Source: Neoceratodus forsteri
Lineage: Eukaryota; Chordata; Ceratodontiformes; Ceratodontidae
Direction: 5' to 3'
Assembly (NCBI GenBank): GCA_016271365.2
Contig: CM057452.1
Coordinates: forward strand, 1,241,641,001-1,241,705,000
DNA: 64,000 nt
Positions 34,816 through 45,491 of this stretch are shown piece by piece (the stretch's first letter is position 1; each line of letters begins with the position of its first letter). A program made the translations under genes and the position numbers. The notes under the pieces were generated by a model. That model was not told where the DNA came from. It was given only the letters and a program-made list of their open reading frames with translations, and ran no database searches.

Positions 34816-35940
34816 TCACCAAAGTATCAGCATAGCCATCTTTATTATCCCAACACATGTAGCTGGTATACAAAATTTTCAAATCTGCCTGAAACACAAT
34901 TCTGCATAACTAAAACTCCATTCCATTCTACAAGTGTAAACATATATTTTTGACAGTATTTGAAAGATGACAGCTGTAACGTACATATGCTTGAATAATT
35001 AGAAGGTGATGTTGAAAATCTGAGGTCAAAATATGTAAGATTTCTGCATTAATGAGCATGTGTACCAAAATTGCAATGAATGGGCATAACTTTGTGCATT
35101 TTTTTCACATTTTAACCCCAAATTTTGAACATAGTCTTATTAAAACCCCCACCTCATGAACCCTGCAAGTGAGAATTTTGAAATCAGTGGGAAAATGCCA
35201 TTCCATGCCAGAGTTACAAAAACTTGTTTTGGGCAGGATATGAAAAATGACAGCTCTACTGATCATGAGGTGGTGTAATAAAATGGCTATAATGAAAATC
35301 TGGATTGAAAATAACCGAAGTTACACACACATACAACATTTTCAACAATTGCTCATAACTTGGCCATTGACTGTAGTTCCTTCACCAAATTTTCAACATG
35401 GCCTTTCTTGGGACCCCACCTCATGAACACTGCCAATGTCATTTTGTTCATTGGTCTCAAAAGGTGATTTTGCACAGTGACCGTGCCATTCTGTGACACA
35501 GGTACAAAAATATGTTTTGGTCAGGATGTGAAGAATGGTGGTGTAAAAAAATTGACAATGTTGAAAATTTGGAGTCAAAATATTGTAAATTACCAAAGTT
35601 ATGTGCCTGCATAGAAACTGCACAAAGCACACTTGTAATGCAGCCATTTTTATGTTGCTTGCATGCATGTGCAAGAAACATAGTGCCATCATCGGAGATT
35701 TCAGAGGTGTGTCACCTCCTCCTCCAATTCAGTCAGTGAGCTGGCAGGCGCGGCCCCTGTAAGCCAATGCATTTTGGACACGCTCAAAATGCAGTGGCAT
35801 CAGATTGAAAGGGAAGCCACGCTTGAGCAGCACCAAGTGTAGCTCCCCCCACACGCAGGCGCATGCTACCGCATGTTCTGTGTAGCCGATAGGGTGCCCA
35901 ATCCCGTCACGGCTGAGCTGCTGGTCATCCCCCATAGCTG
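34816..35940. repeat. inner arm, non-coding repeat
   Basis: This holds repeated phrases such as CAAAATTTTCAACATGG, CCACCTCATGAAC and AAAATGACAGCT, which recur at 36.6-37.9 and 61.2-62.0 kb. The part 35660-35760 is inverted relative to about 62770-62870 (GATGGCACTATGTTTCTTGC there, its complement here). Confidence 0.7.
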
Positions 35941-36150
35941 GTGCCATGCTGGGAGCCCACCCAGAATGGCAATCACTTATTTGGCGACGGGGTGCCCAAT
36001 CCTCCGCCAGCTGAATGTCCCGTAGCTGGTGCCATGCTGGGAGCCCACCCAGCATGGCAATCACTTATTGGCCGACGAGGTGCGCAATCCCCCATTGGCT
36101 GAACAGCCCCCATCCTTGTGCCATGCTGGGAGCCCACCCCAGCATGGCAA
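35941..36150. repeat. three perfect hairpins, period about 88 bp
   Basis: TGCCATGCTGGG..CCCAGCATGGCA stems lie at 35942-35971, 36030-36059 and 36119-36149, each with a loop of a few bases. The spacing is 88 and 89 bp. The first has one stem mismatch (AGAATGG). Confidence 0.9.
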
Positions 36151-36461
36151 ATGGTCCCAAAGTCTTTTTGTTTTAACCCTGTAAAACAAAAAGCGGTCCC
36201 TCTGCCAGGCTCCTGAACCCTCCCTTAAACCCGCAAGCACCCACCCACTGGGCGCCTTAGCCCTCCTTACCCCCCACCCCATACTTGCACCTCCGGACTC
36301 TGGCACGACGATCTTCGGTGGACCGGGAACACGCTGCACTCTTCAAAGCCGACCGCGAACTGAGGAAATGCCGTAAGCTGTATAATGGGCTATATAGGAG
36401 GTTCAACTTATTGCATATCTCAGGCATTTTGGGAATTTTTCACCACATTATCATATGATTT
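36151..36461. repeat. inner arm, GC-richer segment
   Basis: On the minus strand the segment at 36290-36350 reads CTTCAAAGCCGACC inverted, that is GGTCGGCTTTGAAGAGTGCA. This recurs on the plus strand at 37969 and 62122, marking three copies of the same module in two orientations. Confidence 0.75.
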
Positions 36462-36606
36462 TAGGACCCTTCATGATAGATGTCACTGTCATGGTGTTAT
36501 TCGGCTCGAAGGTGATTTCTCAGCAGTGACTGTGCAGTGACTGTGAAATCACCCTTTGGGTCTGAATACCACCATGACAGTGACATCATTCATGGAAGGG
36601 TCCCAA
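36462..36606. repeat. long hairpin, arms about 58 bp
   Basis: The left arm contains GATGTCACTGTCATGGTG and the right arm its inverted copy CACCATGACAGTGACATC. The arms extend to AGGACCCTTCATGA and TCATTCATGGAAGGGTCC. The loop holds CAGCAGTGACTGTGCAGTGA. Confidence 0.9.
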
Positions 36607-37689
36607 AACCCCATGCTGAAAATTTGGTCCAAAAGTTCCAAACACGTATTATTTATATACAAGTAGTTCCTACGCAGGTCATAAGTTCGTGGAATTTCAA
36701 TATTTTCACTCCAGATTTTCAATATTGCCATTTTACCACACCTTCTTATGAGTAGTATAGATGTCATTTTTCACATCTCACCCAAAATGTGTTTCCGCCC
36801 TAGTAGCGCAGAATGGCGCAGTCGGTGTGCGAAATCAATGTACGGGACAAATTAAGAAAAACACAGTGACACTGTTCATGAGCAGAGGTCTTAAGATGGC
36901 TATGTTGAAAATTTGGTGAAAACATTCCTAAAAATGACTGTTTTACGAGCGTGCATTGTGCAGTTCCTACGCAGGCTCGTAAGTTCACAATTTTTCAATA
37001 TTTTCACTCCATATTTTCAACATTGCCATTTTACCACACCTCCTCATGAGCAGTACAGTTGTAATTTTTCACATCCTGCTTAAAACATGTTTCCACCCAT
37101 GTAGCGCACAACGGCGCAGTCGGTTTGCGAAATCAGTGTATGGGACACATTAAGAAAATCACAGTGTCACTGTTCATGAGCAGAGATCTTAAAATGGCAA
37201 TGTTGAATATTTGGTGAAAAAATTCCTAAAAATGACTGTTTTACGAGTGTGTGTTGCACAGTTCCCACGAACGCTCGTAGGTTTGTGAATTTTCAATATT
37301 TCCACTCCAGATTTTCAACATTGCCATTTTACCACACCTCCTTATGAGCAGTACAGCTGTCATTTTTCACACCCTGCCCAAAACGTGTTTCTGCCCATGT
37401 AGCGCACAATGGCGCACTCGGTGTGCAAACTCAATGTATGGGACACATTAACAAAATCACACTGACATTGTTCATGACCAGAGGTCTTAAAATGGCTATG
37501 TTGAACAATTCGTGACAAATTTCCTAAAAATGACTGTTTTACAAGCGTGCGTTGCGCAGTTCCTTCGCGCGCTCGTAAGTTCGCAAATTTTCAATATTTG
37601 CACTCCAATGACTTCCAAATACCTAAACAGCACATAGAAGCAAGCAACATTCGGCATTGACAAATGCTTGTTAGGAATTGTTTCACCAA
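36607..37689. repeat. tandem repeat, unit about 300 bp, three units
   Basis: The block GTTTCCRCCCATGTAGCGCA with GGCGCAGTCGGTGTGCGAAA starts near 36790, 37090 and 37387 (periods 300 and 297 bp). Other shared blocks are CCTAAAAATGACTGTTTTAC, TTTCAATATTTNCACTCCA and CATTGCCATTTTACCACACC. CpG-containing stems (ACGAGCGTGCGTTGCGCAG) recur once per unit. Confidence 0.9.
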
Positions 37690-37862
37690 ATTTTCAACAT
37701 GAGCTTTTTGGGACCCCACCTCATGAACACTGGCACTGTCATCTCATTAATCTGTCCCAAAAGTGATTCTGTGTGGCGACCGCGAAATCACCTTTCAGGA
37801 CTGAGTAACAAAATAACAGTGCCAGTGTTCATGAGGTGGGCTCCCAAAAAGCCAATGTTGAA
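37690..37862. repeat. long hairpin related to that at 36462
   Basis: CCCACCTCATGAACACTGGC on the left is matched by GCCAGTGTTCATGAGGTGGG on the right. The loop carries GTGGCGACCGCGAAATCACC. A diverged equivalent lies at about 61850-62010. Confidence 0.9.
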
Positions 37863-38929
37863 AATTTGGTGCAAGCATTTCTAAAAATGGCCTAGATAGC
37901 AACATAAGTTCAAAATGCCATTGGCTGCCATTATTGGGCACTAACCTTTATTCTTCATTTCATGGTTCGGCTTTGAAGAGTGCAGATGTGTTCCTGTTCA
38001 AAGAAGATGACAGCATTTGATCTGTGGTGGTTAGTATAGTGTAAGGGGGCATGTGGGGTGGTGGTTGCTCAGTGGTAGGGTGGGGATGGGGAAGGGGTTT
38101 GCGAGAGATGACGTGGGACCGTTTTCTTTTTTACAGGAGTAAATTAGTATTTGGTGATACTGGCAGTGGGCTCCCGAGTGTCCCACAGCACTAAAGGAGG
38201 GGTCATACATGGATCAGGACATTGGGAGTGGGCTCCCCAGTGTCCCACACTGATTTGGGGGTGTAAATACTGACACGGGCATTGGGCACCCCAATGTCAG
38301 CAATAATTAAATTATTAATTTATAGGTCACTGGGAGTTGGCTCCCCAGAGTCCCATGCTGCTGGGGGGCTGCCTATGCTGACAGAGGGATTGGGCACCCT
38401 GATGTCAGCAAACATGTTGTAGGACATTTTTCTTTTTTTAGGTAAAAAATATATATGTATAACAACTATTTGTGGACACTGGGAGTTGGCTCCCTAGTGT
38501 CCATACATCAAAATTACTTGATTTGTTTCTCTCACTCAGCAGAGAAACAACATGACCATCAGCAAATTAGGTCAACGTAGAATACCATATCGCAGCTGCT
38601 GCTGTGACATGGATCACCCCTTGCAGCTGCTCCTGTGACATGAAATCCTTGCTCGAACCTGAGCATCTATTTTTTACCCCACAGGAAATAATGGGAAATA
38701 CAAAACTGAATGACTTTGGAATGGATTAATATTGTCACACCAAACCTTCAAAAAGCACATCTGTGAGGCCAAGGCTTTCTACACTGAAATTTCAACCAAC
38801 TACTTAAAAGTGTTTGCGAGATACAGATGGACAAAAAAAAGTCTTCAGACCTGGATCCTGGCATGCAACTTGTATTTACATTTTTATGACCCTAGTCACA
38901 ACCTCTGTCCCAGGTGCAATAGTATATTC
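37863..38929. repeat. right inner arm with hairpin array
   Basis: CGGCTTTGAAGAGTGCAGAT at 37969 is followed by four hairpins of the type GGACACTGGGAG..CTCCCTAGTGTCC, near 38156, 38217, 38326 and 38475. The order of modules matches that at 62.1-62.6 kb and is the inverse of 35.94-36.35 kb. Confidence 0.8.
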
Positions 38930-41138
38930 CTAATTAATTTTAATGTTAAACCTCAAATTTTGCTTGTTAATAGCTTTGCAACTGTTCCATGGATTTACAC
39001 AAAATTTGGAAAGCACGGTCTGATATGGTAGATCTCTTGATTTAGTAAGTTGTGTTTTGGTCAGACATAAGGTTTTTGCGCAGCGAAGCACCAAAAATGC
39101 ACTTTTTGCAACTTTTGTGCATTTATTGTCTGTGGTGCTGTGCAGACACTGTGTGGTCTGTTGGTCTGAAACTTGGGACATAGAAAGAGCTTGGGCCAAG
39201 GAATATGCCAGCATTTGTTTGATGAAAAAATATTAATCCATTCAAAAGCTATTACAATGTGAATTTCTCATTATATCCTATGGGAAAATGTATATGTATA
39301 TTTTTTTGGTCTTTTGACTTGAAATTTGCAGAGTGTTGAGGAGATGTCCTAGAGGTGTGTATTATGCTGTTTATGTGTTGGTGAATTAATTGGTTGCAGA
39401 GATATTCAATGACAAAGTTGTTGTTTTGCCCATAGGATTTCACTGTGGTCTGTGTCATGACTTGCAGCGCCGTTATCTCGAAAATGAAGCGAGATACAGA
39501 CTTTTCACTATTGGAAGCTTAAATCACCTGTATGTGACTTATGCAGCTGGGAAAAGATTTGAAATTGTAGAGTAAGCCAGCAGTGTAATTTTTTTGTACA
39601 TTGCACGGTTCATGAGATATTGTGAAATTGCTGTCACGAGAGTTCAAAGAGTGCCTGTCCAGTGCATTTCAGTGTCCAAATCTCGGAAATGATGTGAGAT
39701 ATGGGTTCAGTCAGTGATTGTTGCATAATCTACTCACTGTCACAGTTACAATGATACTTGAATTGTTTTTCAAGCTGTTATGATTCCCAGGATATGGACA
39801 TATTACTGTTGTAAGCATTCTGCGACCTATAGGGCTGCTGTATGGCTCTGTAGCTATGCATAAGTGGGAGCGTGGGCCCGGAGGGCCAGCACACCCACAG
39901 ATGCATATTGTTATGCAGAATTGGGCAAGTTGGTGAGATCGCAGGGCCCTCTCCCCAATACATATTTTTTAGTATTTATTATAGGAGCACGGTTGTGCCC
40001 CTATATTTAGAGTTGAGTATGCTCTTTAATGTTAATCCTCAAATTCTGCATGTTAATAACTTTACCACTATTCAATGGATTTGCACAAAATTTGGAAAGC
40101 ACGGTCTGGTATGGTAGATCTCTTGAGTTACTAAGTTGCGTTTCAGTCAGATGTACGTTTTTTATGCAGCGAAGTGCCAAAAAGTGCACTTTACGCTACT
40201 TTTGCATGTTTTTTGCCTGTGGCACTGCGCAGACACCCTGTGGTCTGTTGGTCCAAAACTAAGGATTCAGAAAGGGATTGGGCCAAGGAATATGCCAGCA
40301 TTTGTTTGGTGAAAAAACATTAATCCATTCAAAAGTTATTACAATTTGAAGCTCCAATTGTATCCTGTGGGAAAATTTATATGTATATTTTGCAATGTCC
40401 ATGTCCCTAGGGAAGACCAAATGATCCTAGGAAAGCTCAGATGGCCCAAATTGGGACAATCATATCTCCAAAATGGATTGGTCTCTTTACTTGAAATTTA
40501 CAGGGTATTGAGAGGATGTCCTCGAGATGTGGATTATGCTGTTTAGTTGTTGGGAAATTAATTGGATGCAGAGATATTAAATGAAGAAGTTGTTGTTTTT
40601 CCCATAGGATTACATTGCGGTCTGTGTCATGACTTTTGGCGCTGTTATCTCGTAAACAAAGTAAGATACAGACGTTTCGCTTATGGCAGCATAGCTCACT
40701 GTTAAGTGAGCTATGCAGCTGGAAAAAGATTTGAAATCATAGAGTAAGTCTGCAGTGGATTTTTTTTTGTACATTGCATGGTTCATAAGATATTGTGAAA
40801 TTACTGTTACAAGGGTTGAAAGAGTGCCTGTCCATTGCTTTTTGGTGCCCATATCTCAGAAATGATGTGAGATACAGGTTCAGTAATTGGTGCTGCATGA
40901 AGTACTCGCTATCACGATTACAATGACACTTGAAGTTTTTTTTCTAGCTCTTAAGATTCATAAGATATATGCAAATTACTGTTACAAGGGTTTGGTGCCC
41001 TATAGGGCTGCTGTATGGCTCTTCCAGGTCTGCACTCCCACAGATGTATATTATTATGCAAATTTGGAAGTCAGTGGGAGCACGGGGCTCAAAGGGCCCC
41101 ACAATCCAATCAATACATGTTTTTACTGGTCATATTGC
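38930..41138. repeat. right arm with two tandem copies of about 1.1 kb
   Basis: TTAATGTTAA(A/T)CCTCAAATT occurs at 38939 and 40026, and ACACAAAATTTGGAAAGCAC, GAGATGTCCT, TATTATGCTGTTTA and CACTGTGGTCTGTGTCATGA-like blocks follow in the same order in both. The copies are roughly 38930-39985 and 40020-41125. Each repeatedly uses short near-identical phrases such as GAGATA..GAAATGATG. They are non-coding. Confidence 0.85.
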
Positions 41139-41547
41139 ACTTTTCCAAAAGGTAAGGACATTCATGGCGAAAAACTGCATTTAATGCATCATTTAGGATT
41201 AAAGTGAAAAAAGTCAGGAAATGGAACATTAGGGTTGAGCCCCTAATCCCCACCACACACCCCGCACTCCCATCCTCCACAGACTGACAGATGGGTGTGC
41301 CATTGGGGTCTTGAGTCAGAAATCTCACCCCATTCACCTTTACTGTAGCATGTCAACCTGCTTAAACATGGAATGGAGTGAGAGTTTGGCCACACAACCC
41401 CAATGGCACTCCCCAGCATCTGTCAATCTGTGGAGGATGGGGGTGCAGGGTGTGTGGGGGGATTAGGGGCTCAATCCTAATGTTTCATTTCCTGACTTTG
41501 TCACTTTAACCCTAAATGATGCATTAAACACATTTGTTTGCCATGAA
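41139..41547. repeat. palindrome family, copy 2 (about 410 bp)
   Basis: This has the same organisation as 28351-28760: CATCCTCCACAGACTGACAG on the left, TGTCAATCTGTGGAGGATG on the right, and an inner GGGGTC..CAACCCC pairing. Its left side keeps the flank AAGGTAAGGACATTCATGGC. Its right side stops at CATGAA against the microsatellite. Confidence 0.88.
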
Positions 41548-41554
41548 TATAATA

Positions 41555-41560
41555 TATACA

Positions 41561-41604
<44 letters not shown>

Positions 41605-41620
41605 TAGATAGATATATAAT
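41555..41620. repeat. (TG)n-(TA)n-(GATA)n microsatellite
   Basis: TG occupies about 41560-41572, TA 41572-41601 and GATA 41602-41616. It directly flanks the right terminus of the inverted block. Confidence 0.93.
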
Positions 41621-41668
41621 ATAACACATATTTATATATATTAGCAACATCAACAGACCTACCACACA

Positions 41669-42290
41669 AAATTATGCATGCAAACTTTCATGCATATATG
41701 TTAAATGGTTCCAGTGTTATTAAAGTGCAATGTATGCAAAACTGGATGACTGTGAAAATAGGAAAAACATGTAAATGTAAAGATATTTGAGGCATGGTAT
41801 GTTCGAAACCACACAAGCGGTTTAAATGGAATCAAACACATCAACAGATCAACTCCGCAAAATTATGCATACAAAATTTAATGTGCATATGTTTTAGGGC
41901 TCCAAAGTTATTAAAGTACAACTTATGGAAAACTGGAAGACTTAGTAAAAATGGAAAAAAGCATGCATGTTTAATGATCTTTGAGACACAATATTTCATG
42001 ACTCACACATGAGGCTCAAATGAAATCAACAGACAAATGCCCTGTGATTATGCTTGCAAAATTTCATGTACATCTGTTTAAGGGTTCTAAAGTTATTAAG
42101 GTGCAAATATGCAAAACTGGAAGACTGTGAAAATGGGAATACAACATACAAGTTAAAGAATGTTTGAGGCACAGTATCTCAGAAACATCATTATGGATGC
42201 ACATGAAATTTACACCATCAAATGACCTACATTTAGAGCTTATGCATACCAAATTTCCTGCAAATCTGTTGAAGGGTTGCAAAGTTATTA
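41669..42290. repeat. tandem repeat, unit about 190 bp
   Basis: TTATGCATGCAAANTTTCATG-type starts lie at about 41669, 41861, 42047 and 42237 (192, 186 and 190 bp apart). Each unit includes AAAGTTATTAAAGTGCAA, GCAAAACTGGAAGACTGTGA and GATNTTTGAGGCACA. The last unit is cut by a retroposon at 42291 and its style of sequence continues at 42833-43290. Confidence 0.88.
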
Positions 42291-42817
42291 TTTTTTTTTA
42301 TTATTCTATTTATTCTCCCAGGGGCCTGGCAGGTGGATATGACCCTCCCATGGAGGGACACATGCTCTGGCCCCATGTTTCCCCACTCATGCTGACCCCC
42401 CAGTATTTTCCCCATGTCTTACCCCCTGTGATGTGGCCAGGAAGGAGATTGATGGCCTTCTCTCTCCCCTAGAACACAATCCAGAAACTAAGAGTGGGAC
42501 AGGGACACAGGGCCATCATGGAGGCTGCCAGCTCCCTTTTCCTCCTTTTCTCCTCCCCCTTCCCCTATCAACATAGTGATGCCAGCACATGTCTCTCAAC
42601 CCATATTGCCCTCTGGCTACCACCAGAGGGCAGTCAATGAGTGGGATGACAAGCTTCCTTCCCCCTGAGACAGAGGAGAGCAGTCCTCTGGATGATCAAT
42701 CCTCCATTGCCCCTGCTGACCCCTAGTGGTCCAGGCTCATTCCAGAAACCCAGGTCAGCAGTGTGGCATGAGGTGTAGCAACCTGCGCCTCAACCTCCAG
42801 CACCACCAGGCCAGCTT
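42291..42817 (-). mobile_element. retroposed sequence with poly(A) and target duplication
   Basis: The insert interrupts the 190-bp array. The target GGGTTGCAAAGTTATT (42274-42289) recurs as GGGTTGCAAAGTATT (42818-42832). On the minus strand the insert begins CCAAGCTGGCCTGGTGGTGC and ends in AATAAA (complement at 42309-42314) about 10 bases before a tail of about nine A. There is no open frame of note. It is GC-richer than its surroundings. It could be a processed RNA copy of a host transcript or a longer SINE; I do not recognise it. Its 5' end has no clear A/B box. Confidence 0.75.
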
Positions 42818-42832
42818 GGGTTGCAAAGTATT

Positions 42833-43300
42833 GAGCTGCAAAGTATGCAAAAGTGGATGACAGTGTGAGAAAGTACTTTCACTTTTACATCTATTTTTTC
42901 CCATAGGAAATGATAAGAAATACAAAACTGAACAACTTTCAAATGGATTAATATTTCTTCATGAAAAATATTCAAAAGGCATATCTTTGAGGCCAATACT
43001 TTCTACCCTGAAAATTTCAACCCACTACTTAAAAACATTTCTGAGATACAGGTGGAGAAAAAAGTACGAAAAAGCCCCAACCCTTCTTTATTTTCAACAC
43101 TCTGTATCTCTGAAATGGCAAAGCAATTGAAACAAAATTTACTGCATACAGAGATGTACACAAGGTGATTATGCATGCCAAATTTCATGCAAATCAGTTC
43201 AACCATTACAATGTTATTAAGGTCCAAAAATTGCCCATTAACATTAAACACCTTCATCAACTCTTATATACTGATGCTATCATGCCAGTATATGTTAGTA
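42833..43300. repeat. continuation of the repeat-rich zone
   Basis: ATCTTTGAGGCCAATACTTTCTAC at about 42983 repeats text at 38761, and CCAAATTTCATGCAAATCAG at about 43179 repeats the 190-bp array start. No genes are seen. Confidence 0.7.
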
Positions 43301-43307
43301 TACTACA

Positions 43308-43356
43308 TATATAGATATAGATATAGCTATAGATATAGATATAGATATAGGTATAG

Positions 43357-43392
<36 letters not shown>

Positions 43393-43408
43393 TATATATA
43401 TATATATT
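43308..43408. repeat. (ATAGAT)n-(AC)n-(TA)n microsatellite
   Basis: Hexamer ATAGAT occupies 43308-43359, AC 43358-43391 and TA 43393-43408. Confidence 0.95.
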
Positions 43409-44049
43409 AGAAATTAAATAATAGAATAAATATGGTGTGATGATTATTGGTCAGTAAGATGTTTAGTTTTTTGTTTTTCAGCTTTTTTCTCTTAGTTTTT
43501 CCTTAGTTTCATCACTTATGTTTTTAAAAAGCAGCCTTTGTTGCTGGTTTAGCAACTGATGACTACAATCATTAAAGGTGGCTGACGTTTGCAGTGGTTG
43601 GATGTTTCTTTGGATGAGGAGGCTTATGGGATGTGGGTTGTGGAGGAGTGGTATGAATGTGTTGTGATGGTGCTGGCAAATGTTTCTCATTAGTGGACCT
43701 CACCAAACCTCATAAAAATGTCTCAATAAAAAAAATCATAAACATATGTGATAAATATGTAAGTGAAAGGATTATTAGTTTGCCCACATATGATCATATA
43801 AGAATATTAAATTTTATTTTAGCTAGACTTAAAAGATAACATGTATAGCCTTCTGGAGGGTAGTAGGAATATACCATAGATTATAAGTATTAGCCACTTC
43901 ATTAGTAATTATTTATTTTATTTTAACTTCTCTCTACAAGTTCAAAGGATGAAAATCATGAGCAAGATCTAAAATATAGATTGTTAAAAGGAGAAGACTT
44001 CAGGTTCTGGTGTCCTACGGCATACAATGATGGCAATTCAGTCATCTCT
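43409..44049. other. unassigned A/T-rich stretch
   Basis: No domain is recognisable. The minus frame 43478-43690 (LLNQQQRLLFKNISDETKEK) has a coiled-coil look but no support. It could contain the decayed upstream part of the L1 that follows. Confidence 0.4.
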
Positions 44050-45491
44050 GTTTTTTTTTGGGGGGGGGTCTTGTTGAATCTGTCTCTAGGGGAACTTTTA
44101 AGGATGGAAGGGGAGAAAGAGAATTAGGTAGGGTAATATGGAGTGAATCAGTAATGAGACTACAGCAATGGATGCTAGATAATACAAAGATTGAAATGTG
44201 TAGGGTTCCAGGAAAAAATAGTAAAAGAAAAGAAAATATACATAGAAATAGGAAAAGGCAGGCCAATCAGGATAATAATTATATATTACAATAAGTAACA
44301 ACATCACTATAGCAACATGGAATGTTAAATAGTTACAGAATAGAACAAAGCAGAATAAGACTATAAAATATTTGGAAATAAAAAAAAACTGCAATATAGC
44401 TATGTTGCAAGAAACCCATTTAACTAACAAAGACAAGTCATGGTTTACAAACAGGTGGGGACCTGGACATGCATCTCCATATACAACAAATTCAAGAGGA
44501 GTGTTGGTGGCCATGAATAAAACAAAACAATAAGCCCAACAGTAAAAGAAAACTTGGTAGACCCAAATGGTAGATATATCATTATGCAAATACAAATACT
44601 TAATATCAAGGCTACAGAGTATGCACCAAATTAAAATGACCCAAAATTCTTTAACAATTTTTTTCTTACATTAGCATAATTCAAACTTCAAAATATAATA
44701 GGGGGTGATTTTAATTTAATTTTAGAAATTATAGATAAAACAACAAAATTGGATAAGTCACATGATACTAGCAGAAAAATAATAACATAATTTAAATCAG
44801 AACTTGGATTAATAGATCCGTGGAGATTAATTAATAAGGATAAGCATATATATATATATATATATATATATACACTCATTACATCAATCATACACAAGAA
44901 TGAATTCCTTTTTAATATCAGAATCATTAGCTTATCAGTAATGGATGTAATCTACCAAGGAATGTTGATTTCTGAACATTCATCATGTATATTAACACTA
45001 ACATTAACAGATAATAATCCAATACTGTAAATATGAAGACTGGATCAATCAATATTATTTAACATTGAAATATCAGATACAGTATCACAGGATATTGAAT
45101 ATTTTTTTTCAAGTCAATACTACTCTAGATATGTCAATTAATGTGATATAGGAAAGCTTTAAGATATGGATAAGAGGTAAATTTGTAAGTATAGAAGCAG
45201 ACAAAAATAGAACAAGAAATAAAATATTGATCAAACTAGAAAAAACAAATCCAAATATTATCTGCTATGCATAGATCCATATTAGATGATGCTACTTTTT
45301 AAAAATTATTACAGAAAAGAGAACATTACAATGAAATAGTAACAGATAAAACTTGAAAAATTATCATGACTACTTGATAAAATTATTATGTTGTGGGAGA
45401 TAAGCAGGTTAAATTATTAGCGTGGCTAACTAAGAAAACACAAAAGAAGGATATATATTAGCAATAAAAGATGAAAATAACACAATTATTA
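44050..45491 (+). mobile_element. L1-type LINE, 5' part (endonuclease)
   Basis: The endonuclease starts near 44292: ITIATWNV, then LQNRTKQNKTIKYLEIKKN, NIAMLQETHLTNKDKSWF and NSRGVLVAMNKT, the standard L1 EN order. After about 44520 the reading frame is lost repeatedly (GVILI..  near 44700 is the remains of GDFN). The part ends at 45491 inside LKDENNTII, the L1 block just before the RT, where a Penelope-like element is inserted. Bases are about 70% A/T, unlike the L2 and CR1 copies. A (TA)n run lies at 44846-44872. Confidence 0.8.

Larger units (their letters stand above)
28351..41547. repeat. 13.2-kb block with inverted ends, unknown family
   Basis: The outer parts are inverted copies. 28351-28760 pairs with 41139-41547, 28835-29020 with about 40900-41058, 29020-29240 with about 40650-40880, and 31200-31600 with about 40020-40400. 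The last pair shows GATCAAGAGATCTGCCATA on the left and, inverted, TATGGTAGATCTCTTGA on the right. Both outer ends stop at the same base (TTCATG inward) and both are flanked by TA-rich microsatellite. The left arm was later split by a CR1 (29887-31188). The right arm has an extra 1.1-kb tandem copy. The centre holds hairpin arrays and minisatellites. There is no plausible coding frame. A giant foldback-type element or a rearranged satellite are both possible. Confidence 0.7.

Noticed and set aside
36061..36339. 92-codon minus frame in the hairpin array as a gene
   Set aside because: It spans hairpin units that repeat elsewhere without keeping the frame.
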